Shown in pieces: positions 9,129 through 16,713 of a stretch of 64,000 nucleotides of DNA. The position numbers and the translations under genes were made by a program. Every line of letters begins with the position of its first letter. Within the stretch, counting starts at the first letter, position 1. The DNA is from Sediminibacterium sp. UBA657 (GTDB taxonomy: Bacteria; Bacteroidota; Bacteroidia; Chitinophagales; Chitinophagaceae): the NCBI GenBank assembly GCA_002299885.1, contig DBOB01000023.1:37715-101714 (forward strand), written 5' to 3'. Below the pieces are notes generated by a model. That model saw only the letters and a program-made list of their open reading frames with translations, ran no database searches and was not told the origin of the DNA.

Positions 9129-9761
9129 TTATTTTTTAAAATCTGAGAGGGATAGTTGTTGACTACAAAATTGATATTCTTGCGGGTCGTTACTGGCTAC
9201 AATAATTAATTTATGCATTGCATATGCTTGCATTAATTGATGGTATGTTTGAATACCTTCTTGGTCCAGATTACTACATGGCTCATCCAATAATAAGATT
9301 GGGGCTTGATCAAAAATGGCCAATGCCAATTTCAATCTTTGTTTCATACCACTACTAAAATTTCTAATCTGTTTGTTCGCAGCATTGCCAAGGCCAATTT
9401 TTTCTAAAAGTTCAACTGGTTGCAATCCATTTTGAAGTGGCTTGAATTGTTGATGAAAAGCGATTTGTTCTAATGCAGTGAACTCTTCTACCAGTTCTAA
9501 ATAAGGGGCAGCGATACTGATATATTGAAAAATATTTGCACTGTCTATGGCTTCGCCAGTTTTACTTGTCCAATGAATGGCTCCTTTAGTAAGTCCAATA
9601 TATCCTGCAATAACTTGCAACAAAGTACTTTTACCAGATCCATTATTACCAATCAATGCATAATGCTGACCAGTGGTAAAACTGAAATCAAGATTGGAGA
9701 AAATCCATTCTGTGTTGAACCTTTTGGATGCAGCGGTAACTTGAATTTGCATATTATTCAT
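9129..9761 (-). CDS. ABC transporter ATP-binding protein, last gene of the lipid A operon
   Basis: Single nucleotide-binding domain of 210 residues. Walker A is GNNGSGKST, the signature is FSSGMKQRLKLALA and Walker B is ILLLDEPCSNLD. The compact form resembles the CcmA/heme-export and ABC-2 type ATPases, but no permease gene is adjacent, so the substrate cannot be assigned. Its ATG (9761) overlaps the lpxA stop by 8 bp; an alternative Met lies at 9752 just after that stop. The tight coupling to lpxA suggests co-expression, possibly an envelope role, but that is inference. Confidence 0.88.
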   Translation of the reverse strand: MNNMQIQVTAASKRFNTEWIFSNLDFSFTTGQHYALIGNNGSGKSTLLQVIAGYIGLTKGAIHWTSKTGEAIDSANIFQYISIAAPYLELVEEFTALEQIAFHQQFKPLQNGLQPVELLEKIGLGNAANKQIRNFSSGMKQRLKLALAIFDQAPILLLDEPCSNLDQEGIQTYHQLMQAYAMHKLIIVASNDPQEYQFCSQQLSLSDFKK

Positions 9762-10551
9762 CTTCTAGTGCACCTTTCACAAAACGTTTGATGATGCCTC
9801 TTCCACTATCTCTAATGAATGTAACAATTTCATCGCGCTCATCGGTTGCCGGCAATTCTTCCTCAATAAAAGCAAGTGCCTGTGTGGTGTTCATACCCTT
9901 ATTAAAAATATAGCGGTAGATATCTAAAATATGATTGATCTTTTCTAAATCGAATCCTCTTCTTTTTAATCCAACACTATTTACACCTCCATAACTCAAT
10001 GGATTTCTAACAGCTTTAATATAAGGAGGCACATCCTTACTTACCAAGCTACCTCCAGCGATATAAGAATGTTGTCCAATATGCACAAATTGATGTACCG
10101 CACTTACCCCAGCGATCCATGCATAGTCTCCTAATGTAACGTGCCCTGCCACTTGCACACTATTGCTTAAAATACAATGGTTACCAATGATACAGTCATG
10201 CGCAATATGACTATATGCCATAATCAAGCAATGGCTTCCCACTTTAGTAACCCAACGATCAGATGTACCTCTGTTAATTGTTACAAACTCTCTGATAGTC
10301 GTATGGTCACCAATTTCTACTGTCGTTTTTTCACCGTTAAATTTTAAATCCTGAGGATCAGCGCCAATCACTGCGCCAGGAAAGATGCGACAATTTTTTC
10401 CAATTGTTGTACCATTCATGATGGTGACATTACTTCCAATCCATGTACCTTCTCCAATGGTTACGTCACTATGAATCACAGTGAACGGATCAATTTTTAC
10501 ATTGGGTGCTACTTTAGCATTTGGGTCGATATAAGTAAATGGATGTGTCAT
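9754..10551 (-). CDS. lpxA: Acyl-ACP--UDP-N-acetylglucosamine O-acyltransferase LpxA
   Basis: First committed acylation of lipid A synthesis in the cytoplasm: transfers a 3-hydroxyacyl chain from ACP to O-3 of UDP-GlcNAc. The protein is 265 residues from MTHPFTYIDPNAKV, with left-handed beta-helix hexapeptide repeats through about residue 190. The catalytic His region (AYSHIAHDCIIGNH) is present, followed by an alpha-helical C-terminus. The longer frame reaching 10650 overlaps lpxC-fabZ in another frame and has a non-LpxA N-terminus, so the ATG at 10551, 11 bp after the lpxC-fabZ stop, is chosen. Confidence 0.97.
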   Translation of the reverse strand: MTHPFTYIDPNAKVAPNVKIDPFTVIHSDVTIGEGTWIGSNVTIMNGTTIGKNCRIFPGAVIGADPQDLKFNGEKTTVEIGDHTTIREFVTINRGTSDRWVTKVGSHCLIMAYSHIAHDCIIGNHCILSNSVQVAGHVTLGDYAWIAGVSAVHQFVHIGQHSYIAGGSLVSKDVPPYIKAVRNPLSYGGVNSVGLKRRGFDLEKINHILDIYRYIFNKGMNTTQALAFIEEELPATDERDEIVTFIRDSGRGIIKRFVKGALEDE

Positions 10552-10562
10552 AAGGGATAATT

Positions 10563-11972
10563 TTATTCTGCTCTTTTTACAACTTGAGCAACTAGTTCTG
10601 ACTCTGTAGCTACTTTCCCATTTACATAGACCGTGCCACGCATTTCGCAAATACCTCTGCGTATAGGAGCCATCAATTCTAATTTAAGCAACATGGTATC
10701 ACCTGGTTTTACCATTTGTTTAAATTTACAATTATTGATTTTTAAAAAGTAAGTATCATAATTTCCTTTAGGCATGGCGTTGATACAAAGGATACCTCCA
10801 GTCTGTGCCAATGCCTCAATTTGTAAAACCCCTGGCATCACTGGATTGCCTGGAAAATGTCCTGGGAAAAACCATTCATTGAATGTCACATTCTTTACAC
10901 CTACTATCGAGGTGTCTGTTAATTCAATGATTTTATCCACCAATAAAAAAGGGTGACGATGTGGTAAAGTTTTTTCTATTTGCTCTAAAGTATATACAGG
11001 AGTAGCACTTGGATCATATACAGGTACATCTTTTATATTTTTATTTTTTTTGATGTACTGTTTTATTTTTTTTGCAAACTCTACATTGCTGCTATGTCCT
11101 GGTCGGTTAGCTATAATTCTTGCTTTAATTGGATAGCCTATTAAAGCTAAGTCGCCTACCACATCTAATAATTTATGGCGTGCAGGTTCGTTTGGAAATC
11201 TTAATTCTAAATTATTTAAATAGCCTTCGCTTTTTACTTCTATTTTATCTCTTTTGAATACTTTGGCTAAACGGCCCATTTCTTCATCCGTCACAGGTTT
11301 ATCAACAACTACAATTGCATTATTGATATCACCACCTTTTATTAAATCATGGTCTAAGAGTGTTTCTAGTTCATGTAAAAAACAAAAAGTTCTACATGGT
11401 CCAATTTCTGATTTAAAATCTTTGATTGTTTTAAGTGCTGCATGTTGCGTACCTAATACTGGACTATTAAAATCTATCAGTGTCGTGATTTGATAATCTA
11501 ATGCAGGCAATGCTACCATCTCTACACGCTTATCCTCATCATAGTGAAAAATATTTTCATCAATACTGTACCAAGCTTTTGCAGCATCTTGTTCTAGTAC
11601 ACCAACTTTTTCTATTGCTTCAATGAATGGAGCAGAGCTGCCATCCATAATTGGAATTTCTGGGCCATTTAATTCAATCAAAAGATTATCAACGCCTAAA
11701 CCAACTAATGCAGCAAGGATATGTTCCACCGTGCTTACTTTGGCGTCACCCACTTGTAAAGTTGTACCTCGGCTCGTATCAGTCACTAAATCACAATCAG
11801 CTTTAATCACCGGTTGGTTTGGTAAATCTACCCTTTGGAATTGGATACCAAAACCAGGATTTGCAGGATGCAAAGTCATATCTACTAAAATGCCTGTATG
11901 TAAACCGGTCCCGCTAATGCTAATACTTTGACTTAAGGTATGTTGCTTATCGGGATTGAAATGTTGATCCAT
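10563..11972 (-). CDS. lpxC-fabZ: Bifunctional LpxC deacetylase / FabZ dehydratase
   Basis: Fusion of the zinc deacetylase LpxC, which commits UDP-3-O-acyl-GlcNAc to lipid A, with the 3-hydroxyacyl-ACP dehydratase FabZ of fatty acid synthesis. The LpxC half (about 1-305) shows STVEHILAAL and NGPEIPIMDGSSAPF. The FabZ half (about 320-469) shows LPHRHPFLLVDKI and the catalytic HFPGNPVMPGVLQIEALAQ. Both activities draw on the same hydroxyacyl-ACP pool. This fusion is typical of Bacteroidota. The ATG at 11972 (MDQHFNPDK) is preferred over a TTG three codons earlier; a near-consensus -7 (TAAAATTG) ends 6 nt before it. lpxD lies upstream and lpxA downstream. Confidence 0.97.
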   Translation of the reverse strand: MDQHFNPDKQHTLSQSISISGTGLHTGILVDMTLHPANPGFGIQFQRVDLPNQPVIKADCDLVTDTSRGTTLQVGDAKVSTVEHILAALVGLGVDNLLIELNGPEIPIMDGSSAPFIEAIEKVGVLEQDAAKAWYSIDENIFHYDEDKRVEMVALPALDYQITTLIDFNSPVLGTQHAALKTIKDFKSEIGPCRTFCFLHELETLLDHDLIKGGDINNAIVVVDKPVTDEEMGRLAKVFKRDKIEVKSEGYLNNLELRFPNEPARHKLLDVVGDLALIGYPIKARIIANRPGHSSNVEFAKKIKQYIKKNKNIKDVPVYDPSATPVYTLEQIEKTLPHRHPFLLVDKIIELTDTSIVGVKNVTFNEWFFPGHFPGNPVMPGVLQIEALAQTGGILCINAMPKGNYDTYFLKINNCKFKQMVKPGDTMLLKLELMAPIRRGICEMRGTVYVNGKVATESELVAQVVKRAE

Positions 11973-11978
11973 GTGTAA

Positions 11979-11986
11979 CAATTTTA
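11979..11986 (-). promoter_or_regulatory. Near-consensus -7 element before lpxC-fabZ
   Basis: On the minus strand TAAAATTG differs from TAnnTTTG by one base and ends 6 nt before the ATG. It may provide a second, internal promoter within the lipid A operon. Confidence 0.35.
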
Positions 11987-12032
11987 GAATAGCTTAGTTA
12001 AAAGCATGATTTAAAGCAAAAATACGCCTGAT

Positions 12033-13079
12033 TTATGCTTTTTGAGACAGTTGCTGTACTAATATTTCGAGTTCTTGGACTCTTTTTTCCAATTCTGGAA
12101 GATTTTTGACGTAAACCTGGCTTCTCAGGCTTTGTTTTTGTTCTACTGCCGGGTAGCCAGTTAGGGTCATATTTGCTGTTAAAAATGATTTTGTGACTCC
12201 TGTTTTACCAGCAATTTTTATCCCATCTGCAATGGCAATATGTCCAGAAAAACCTACTTGTCCTCCAGCCATTACATTTTTTCCAATTTTTGTGCTACCA
12301 CTAACGCCTGTTTGAGCAGCGATCACCGAATTGGAACCTATTTCTACATTATGTGCAATTTGAATCTGGTTATCTAATTTCACACCTTTGCGAATGAATG
12401 TCGATCCAATGGTAGCTCTATCGATGGTCGTGTTAGCGCCAATTTCAACATCGTCTTCGATAACTACATTCCCAAGTTGTGGTACTTTTTGATAACTGCC
12501 ATCCTCTTTAGGAGCAAATCCAAATCCATCACTTCCAATAATTGAGCCACTATGAATGGTAACATGGTTGCCAATAACACAGTCTGCATAAACAACCACA
12601 CCTGGATGAATGGTTACATGGTTTCCAATTTTTACATTTTCTCCTATCACTACGTTTGGAAATATTTTTACATGATCACCAAGTGTAGCACCTTCATTGA
12701 TATAAGCAAAAGCTGCAATAAAATGGTTTGTACCAATCTTAGCGTTTGGAGCAATAAAGGATGGCGTTTGAATTCCTTCCAGTTGTTGGGCCTTTAATTC
12801 CTGATATTTTGTAAGCAAGGTAGCAAATGCGGCATAGGCATCAGGCACTCTAATTAAAGTTGCTTTAATTTTTTCTTTTAATTGTTGTTGCGCACCAATG
12901 ATGACAATTGAAGCAGCAGTGGTGTACAAAAAGGCTTCATATTTAGGGTTAGCTAAAAAAGATATTTGGCCAGCAGTGGCTTCCTCAATTTTACCAAAAT
13001 TATGAACAGTCATAGATGCGTCACCTTCAACTTGACCTTGAATCATCATTGCAATCTGTTGGGCACTAAATTCTAGCAT
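12033..13079 (-). CDS. lpxD: UDP-3-O-(3-hydroxyacyl)glucosamine N-acyltransferase LpxD
   Basis: Third step of lipid A synthesis: N-acylation of the UDP-3-O-acyl-glucosamine made by LpxC. The 348-residue length is normal. It has the N-terminal uridine-binding domain (about 1-100), a hexapeptide beta-helix, the catalytic-His segment QIAHNVEIGSNSVIAAQTGVSG, and a C-terminal helix (ELEKRVQELEILVQQLSQ). It sits between the HD hydrolase and lpxC-fabZ with short gaps, in the usual Bacteroidota order lpxD, lpxC-fabZ, lpxA. Confidence 0.97.
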   Translation of the reverse strand: MLEFSAQQIAMMIQGQVEGDASMTVHNFGKIEEATAGQISFLANPKYEAFLYTTAASIVIIGAQQQLKEKIKATLIRVPDAYAAFATLLTKYQELKAQQLEGIQTPSFIAPNAKIGTNHFIAAFAYINEGATLGDHVKIFPNVVIGENVKIGNHVTIHPGVVVYADCVIGNHVTIHSGSIIGSDGFGFAPKEDGSYQKVPQLGNVVIEDDVEIGANTTIDRATIGSTFIRKGVKLDNQIQIAHNVEIGSNSVIAAQTGVSGSTKIGKNVMAGGQVGFSGHIAIADGIKIAGKTGVTKSFLTANMTLTGYPAVEQKQSLRSQVYVKNLPELEKRVQELEILVQQLSQKA

Positions 13080-13106
13080 ACCTTGAGTTATTTTTTGAAT
13101 TGGGGT

Positions 13107-14336
13107 TTATTCGTTCAATGAACAAATGTAAAATTTTTTAACTGGGGTAGAAAGACTTTCCACAATTAATGCGTTCTGTACCTCTGAAATAGTTGAAATT
13201 CCGCCCTTTTTTAGCAAAATATGGATATTCTCACTGTCATTCTTGTATAATGTATTGCTTGTTGCTCCTTTAAAACATAGAAAAGCAGCATCGGTATCAT
13301 CCAGATTGAACCTTGCCTTGGTTGCTGCTAAGGCTTGACTTAAGGCAGCATCGGTGATGGGTTCAGATTGCAATTGACATTTATAGATTTTTCTATTTAA
13401 TAAACGATTGCACAATAATGATAAAACAGGATCGGTATGGGATTGCCATTTTTTAATAGCAAACATAATATCTGTATCATCTAATTGACAATAGGCAGTT
13501 AAATCGATTGCTTCATTGGATGTGAATTCATTGGATAAAAAATAGTCTAATATCCCGCCTGTTGCAATGGATGGGTCTTTTGCTTTCGCCAATTGGTTTG
13601 CTCTTTGAATAATTTTAACCAACATATTCTCGGCAGCTATGACAGTCTTGTGTCGGTATACTTGCCAATACATTAGCATTCTGGAGACTAAAAATTTCTC
13701 GACACTATTCACGCCTTTTTCCTCGACCAATAAAATATTGTCCTTTACATTTAACATTTTTAAAATACGCTCATAACCAACTACGCCTTCACTTACACCT
13801 GTGAAGAAACTATCCCTCGATAAGTAATCTAATCGGTCTACATCTAGCTGTCCGCTGATTAATTGATGCAAAAATGTTTTAGGATATTGGTTTGTAAAAA
13901 TCTGAATGGCCATATTTAATTTACCATTCAATGCAGGGTTTGGATCTGCATTTAATTGATTCATGATGAGTAAAGAAAGTGCCTCGTGGTGCACTCCTTT
14001 TAACAATACATTTTCCAATGCATGTGAATAGGGGCCATGGCCAATGTCATGCATCAAAATGGCTGCTTTTGCTGCTTGTGCTTCTTCTGGGGTAATTTCC
14101 ACACCCTTGTCTCTAAGTTCATTGATGGCAATACACATTAAATGGTAAGCACCCAATGAATGGTGCAGTCTTGTGTGTACTGCGCCAGGATAGACAAGTT
14201 GTGCTAAAGCCATTTGTTGAATCCTTCTTAATCTTTGAAAAAAAGGATGGTTGAAAATGGCAAATATCAACGGGTCATTGATCGTGATAAATCCATGTAC
14301 AGGATCATTGATCATTTTTCGAGTCAAAAATTCCAT
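13107..14336 (-). CDS. HD-superfamily phosphohydrolase
   Basis: The metal-binding HD signature is seen at the expected places: HTRLHHSLGAYHL for the first His and ILMHDIGHGPYSHALEN for the HD dyad, with a later Asp in SGQLDVDRLDYLSRDSFF. This pattern matches the SAMHD1/YdhJ-like branch of HD proteins, many of which are dNTP triphosphohydrolases; the substrate here is not established. Length is 409 residues; Met8 (MINDPVHGF) is an alternative start. A perfect -7 element lies 16 nt upstream, and the gene heads the lipid A operon 27 bp before lpxD. Confidence 0.85.
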   Translation of the reverse strand: MEFLTRKMINDPVHGFITINDPLIFAIFNHPFFQRLRRIQQMALAQLVYPGAVHTRLHHSLGAYHLMCIAINELRDKGVEITPEEAQAAKAAILMHDIGHGPYSHALENVLLKGVHHEALSLLIMNQLNADPNPALNGKLNMAIQIFTNQYPKTFLHQLISGQLDVDRLDYLSRDSFFTGVSEGVVGYERILKMLNVKDNILLVEEKGVNSVEKFLVSRMLMYWQVYRHKTVIAAENMLVKIIQRANQLAKAKDPSIATGGILDYFLSNEFTSNEAIDLTAYCQLDDTDIMFAIKKWQSHTDPVLSLLCNRLLNRKIYKCQLQSEPITDAALSQALAATKARFNLDDTDAAFLCFKGATSNTLYKNDSENIHILLKKGGISTISEVQNALIVESLSTPVKKFYICSLNE

Positions 14337-14352
14337 AGGCTAAATGTGTTGA

Positions 14353-14360
14353 CAAAGGTA
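14353..14360 (-). promoter_or_regulatory. -7 element heading the HD hydrolase / lipid A operon
   Basis: TACCTTTG on the minus strand matches TAnnTTTG and lies 16 nt before the HD-hydrolase ATG, giving a leader of roughly 10 nt. Confidence 0.55.
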
Positions 14361-14413
14361 CGAAATGTGAATAACTCCTGCGTTTTATTTAAATGGCTAC
14401 TGATCCAAAAAAC

Positions 14414-14421
14414 TATCTTTG
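14414..14421 (+). promoter_or_regulatory. -7 element for the 90-residue conserved protein and MBL hydrolase
   Basis: TATCTTTG matches TAnnTTTG and is followed by a leader of about 40 nt. The leader contains a small AAGTA/TACTT stem. Its position downstream of 14235 argues against the very long N-terminal extension of the reading frame. Confidence 0.5.
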
Positions 14422-14468
14422 TTGCAGCGCTAAATGAAGTAAAACCCTACTTAAAACTGCCCAATTTT

Positions 14469-14741
14469 ATGAAAATCACACAAGGCACTTTAGATAAATT
14501 AGAAGATATTTTAGGTGAATCTGAATATGTAGTTCGTTACGAACGTGGTAATTTCCAGAGCGGCTGGTGTTTACTTGAATTCAAGAAGATTGTGGTTTTG
14601 AACAAGTTTTTAAATTTGGAAGCAAGAATCAATACCTTACTTGAATTGATTCCCCAACTAACAATCGACTTTGATAAATTGACGCTTGATTCTCAAAAAT
14701 TATATGAGGAAGTAAAGCGTATTTCATTGACAGAAGCATAA
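14469..14741 (+). CDS. Small conserved protein of unknown function
   Basis: I do not recognise a named family. The 90-residue protein starts MKITQGTLDKLEDILGESEY. It has an amphipathic first helix, a short beta-rich centre (YVVRYERGNFQSGWCLLEFKK cannot be all helical) and a C-terminal helical segment ending VKRISLTEA. It has no membrane segment or metal motif. The open frame continues upstream to 14235, but that part overlaps the divergent promoter region and looks unlike coding sequence, so the ATG at 14469 is chosen. The MBL hydrolase starts 18 bp downstream, so the two are probably co-transcribed. Confidence 0.7.
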   Translation: MKITQGTLDKLEDILGESEYVVRYERGNFQSGWCLLEFKKIVVLNKFLNLEARINTLLELIPQLTIDFDKLTLDSQKLYEEVKRISLTEA

Positions 14742-14759
14742 AATTTAATCTAACAAGTT

Positions 14760-15527
14760 TTGTTAAGAATCACTATTCTAGGATCAGGCACCAGCACTGG
14801 GGTTCCCCTTATTGGATGCCTTTGTCCTGTATGCACTTCGGATGATCCCAAAGACAATCGATTAAGAACAAGCATTAAAATCGAATCTGATACCACCTGT
14901 ATCATCATCGATACCACACCAGATTTCAGGTATCAAATGCTTCGTACAAAAACAACGCATATTGACGCTGTTGTTTTTACCCATCCACACAGAGATCATT
15001 ATGCCGGATTGGATGATATTAGACCATTTAATTTCTTCTCGGTCAAGTCAATGCCTATATACGCTAATACAATTACACAGGTAGCCATTAAGCGTGATTT
15101 TTATTATGCATTTGAAGCGGATAAAGAAGCTGGATTACCAGAAATGCAATTACTTACCATTGAACCTACCGCTTCTTTTAAGATTGGGGATATTGAATTA
15201 ATGCCAATAGAGGTGATGCATCGCGATATGCCTGTGCTAGGATTCAGAATTGGAGACTTTACCTATATCACGGATGCAAATTATATTTCTGAAGAAGCGA
15301 AAGCGCAAATAAAAGGATCCAAAGTCCTTATTCTAAATGCACTAAGACCCCAGTCGCATCCTACACATTTTACATTATCCGAAGCCATTGCGTTGACGCA
15401 GTCTCTAGATATTCCTCAAACTTATTTTACGCATTTTAGCCATCAGATTGGTTTACACGCCATTGTGGAGCCAAGCTTGCCTAAGGGAATTGGCATGTCG
15501 TATGACGGAATGGTGATTACAGTATAG
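14760..15527 (+). CDS. PhnP-like metallo-beta-lactamase-fold hydrolase (TTG start)
   Basis: Begins with the PhnP/RNase Z-like glycine loop LGSGTSTGVPLIGC followed by paired cysteines (CLCPVC). It carries the zinc signature THPHRDHYAGLDD, further metal His in EVMHRDMPVLG, Asp in YITDANY and His in THFSHQIGLH. Related enzymes are phosphodiesterases acting on cyclic or oligonucleotide phosphates; the substrate here is unknown. In-frame TAA at 14751 leaves TTG at 14760 as the only plausible start before the glycine loop. Length is 255 residues. A hairpin follows the stop. Confidence 0.88.
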   Translation: MLRITILGSGTSTGVPLIGCLCPVCTSDDPKDNRLRTSIKIESDTTCIIIDTTPDFRYQMLRTKTTHIDAVVFTHPHRDHYAGLDDIRPFNFFSVKSMPIYANTITQVAIKRDFYYAFEADKEAGLPEMQLLTIEPTASFKIGDIELMPIEVMHRDMPVLGFRIGDFTYITDANYISEEAKAQIKGSKVLILNALRPQSHPTHFTLSEAIALTQSLDIPQTYFTHFSHQIGLHAIVEPSLPKGIGMSYDGMVITV

Positions 15528-15550
15528 TTACTCTAATTAAAATTTTTTTA

Positions 15551-15590
15551 GAATTATTTTTTCGAAAATTAATTCTAATTATTTTTTCAA
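15551..15590 (+). terminator. Hairpin and T-tract after the MBL hydrolase
   Basis: AGAATTA at 15551-15557 pairs with TAATTCT at 15571-15577 around an AT-rich inner stem, followed by AATTATTTTTTC. The whole region is AT-rich, so confidence is moderate. Confidence 0.4.
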
Positions 15591-15625
15591 GTATTTATAC
15601 GCAAATTTTGCATATTGAAAAAAGA

Positions 15626-15633
15626 TAGGTTTG
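15626..15633 (+). promoter_or_regulatory. -7 element for the HhH-domain protein
   Basis: TAGGTTTG matches TAnnTTTG and ends 12 nt before the ATG at 15646. It overlaps the TTG at 15631, arguing that this TTG is not the start. Confidence 0.5.
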
Positions 15634-15645
15634 TTAAAAATCGTC

Positions 15646-16467
15646 ATGCAATTTGATTGGAAATCCTATTTCATTTTTACATCAAAAGAGCAAAAAGGTA
15701 TTGTAGTCCTTGGTTGTATTTTATCTTTAAGTTTATTGCTTCATTATTTATTACCAACTAAAAGTGTTGAGGTAGATCGTTTTTCAAATACCAAAAACAA
15801 GCCCAAAGTCCTATTTTATTTTGATCCAAATTTGTTGGATAGTCTTCAGGGTTTTCAACTGGGGTTTTCCAGAAAACAAATGACGACCCTATATCATTAT
15901 CGCGAAAAAGGGGGCAGGTTTCAAAAAAAAGAAGACCTTTTAAAGTGGTATGGCTTATCTGAGTATCAAGCAAACACTTTGCTGCCATGGGTGCGTATCA
16001 AAGCAATTGACTCAACCAATTATAACAAACAAAATAAGAATCGAAATTGGGGAAAGTATGCAACAGAAAAAATCGATATCAATAATTCCAATGCATCGCA
16101 GTGGATTCAAATTACAGGTTTGCCAGCTTATAAAGTGAAGCGAATACTAACCTATCAAAAATGGACGGGTGGGTTTACCAATATACAAGGCTTAAAGAAG
16201 GTCTACGGCATTACTGCTTTTGATTTTGAGATGATTTATCCTTATCTCAAGTATCAACCCAAGACATCCAAAAAGATGGCTTATCAAACCATGCGTTTTG
16301 AGGATTGGATGGCACTAGGCATCTTTGATGAAAGGGCTGTTTGGCGGATCTTAAAGCTTAGAAAAGTGCAGCAGGGGAGGTTAGCTTGGTCAGAAATGGT
16401 GATTCAGTTTGACCTCACAGAATCAGAAGCGATGGTCTTAAAACAAAGAACCAATCTGAATAATTAA
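15646..16467 (+). CDS. Membrane-anchored helix-hairpin-helix protein (ComEA-like repeats)
   Basis: A 273-residue protein with one N-terminal membrane segment (about 15-36, GIVVLGCILSLSLLLHYLL). ComEA-type HhH units follow: LLDSLQGFQLGFSRKQMTTL, then INNSNASQWIQITGLPAYKVKRI with IQGLKKVYGI, and a degenerate C-terminal copy. Such repeats bind DNA without sequence specificity. With a single anchor and HhH domains outside, a role in DNA contact at the envelope is possible, but no competence genes are nearby. The ATG at 15646 is chosen over the TTG at 15631. An inverted repeat overlaps its 3' end. Confidence 0.78.
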   Translation: MQFDWKSYFIFTSKEQKGIVVLGCILSLSLLLHYLLPTKSVEVDRFSNTKNKPKVLFYFDPNLLDSLQGFQLGFSRKQMTTLYHYREKGGRFQKKEDLLKWYGLSEYQANTLLPWVRIKAIDSTNYNKQNKNRNWGKYATEKIDINNSNASQWIQITGLPAYKVKRILTYQKWTGGFTNIQGLKKVYGITAFDFEMIYPYLKYQPKTSKKMAYQTMRFEDWMALGIFDERAVWRILKLRKVQQGRLAWSEMVIQFDLTESEAMVLKQRTNLNN

Positions 16468-16503
16468 ATTACAATTACTGAGATTCATTTATTTAGATTG
16501 GTT
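16449..16503. repeat. 15-bp near-perfect inverted repeat at a convergent junction
   Basis: AACCAATCTGAATAA (16449-16463) is complementary to TTATTTAGATTGGTT (16489-16503) with one wobble and a 25-nt loop. The left arm covers the last codons of the HhH gene. It lies between this gene and the convergent 48-codon gene. No T-tract follows. Confidence 0.5.
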
Positions 16504-16532
16504 CAACGACTAACCAAAATGGCTCGTCAAAG

Positions 16533-16679
16533 TTATTTGTGCTTGAAAATTTGATTTACAGCACCACCTAACATTGGGAATTTTTCTTTTACAAAAGCTG
16601 CAATGGTTTCGATTGATTGCTTTGCTTGTTCTGGTGTTACACCTGCTTCTTTCACTAAACGGTCAATTAGTTCTTGCAT
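16533..16679 (-). CDS. Small helical protein downstream of clpX (48 residues)
   Basis: An intact 48-codon frame, ATG at 16679 and TAA at 16533-16535. The protein begins MQELIDRLVKEAGVTPEQ and continues with an amphipathic helix and a Gly-rich turn (KEKFPMLGGAVNQ) before ending FKHK. VTPEQAKQSIETI is a typical helix-capping pattern, and similar short helical proteins are widespread, but I cannot name a function. It lies 34 bp after the clpX stop on the same strand and may be the last gene of the tig-clpPPX transcript. Confidence 0.72.
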   Translation of the reverse strand: MQELIDRLVKEAGVTPEQAKQSIETIAAFVKEKFPMLGGAVNQIFKHK

Positions 16680-16713
16680 AAATTTTATTTTTTAAAGTGA
16701 TTATTTATTTTGA

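Noticed and set aside
14235..14468. N-terminal extension of the 90-residue protein
   Set aside because: It overlaps the divergent HD-hydrolase start and contains the -7 element, so it is not translated from this promoter.
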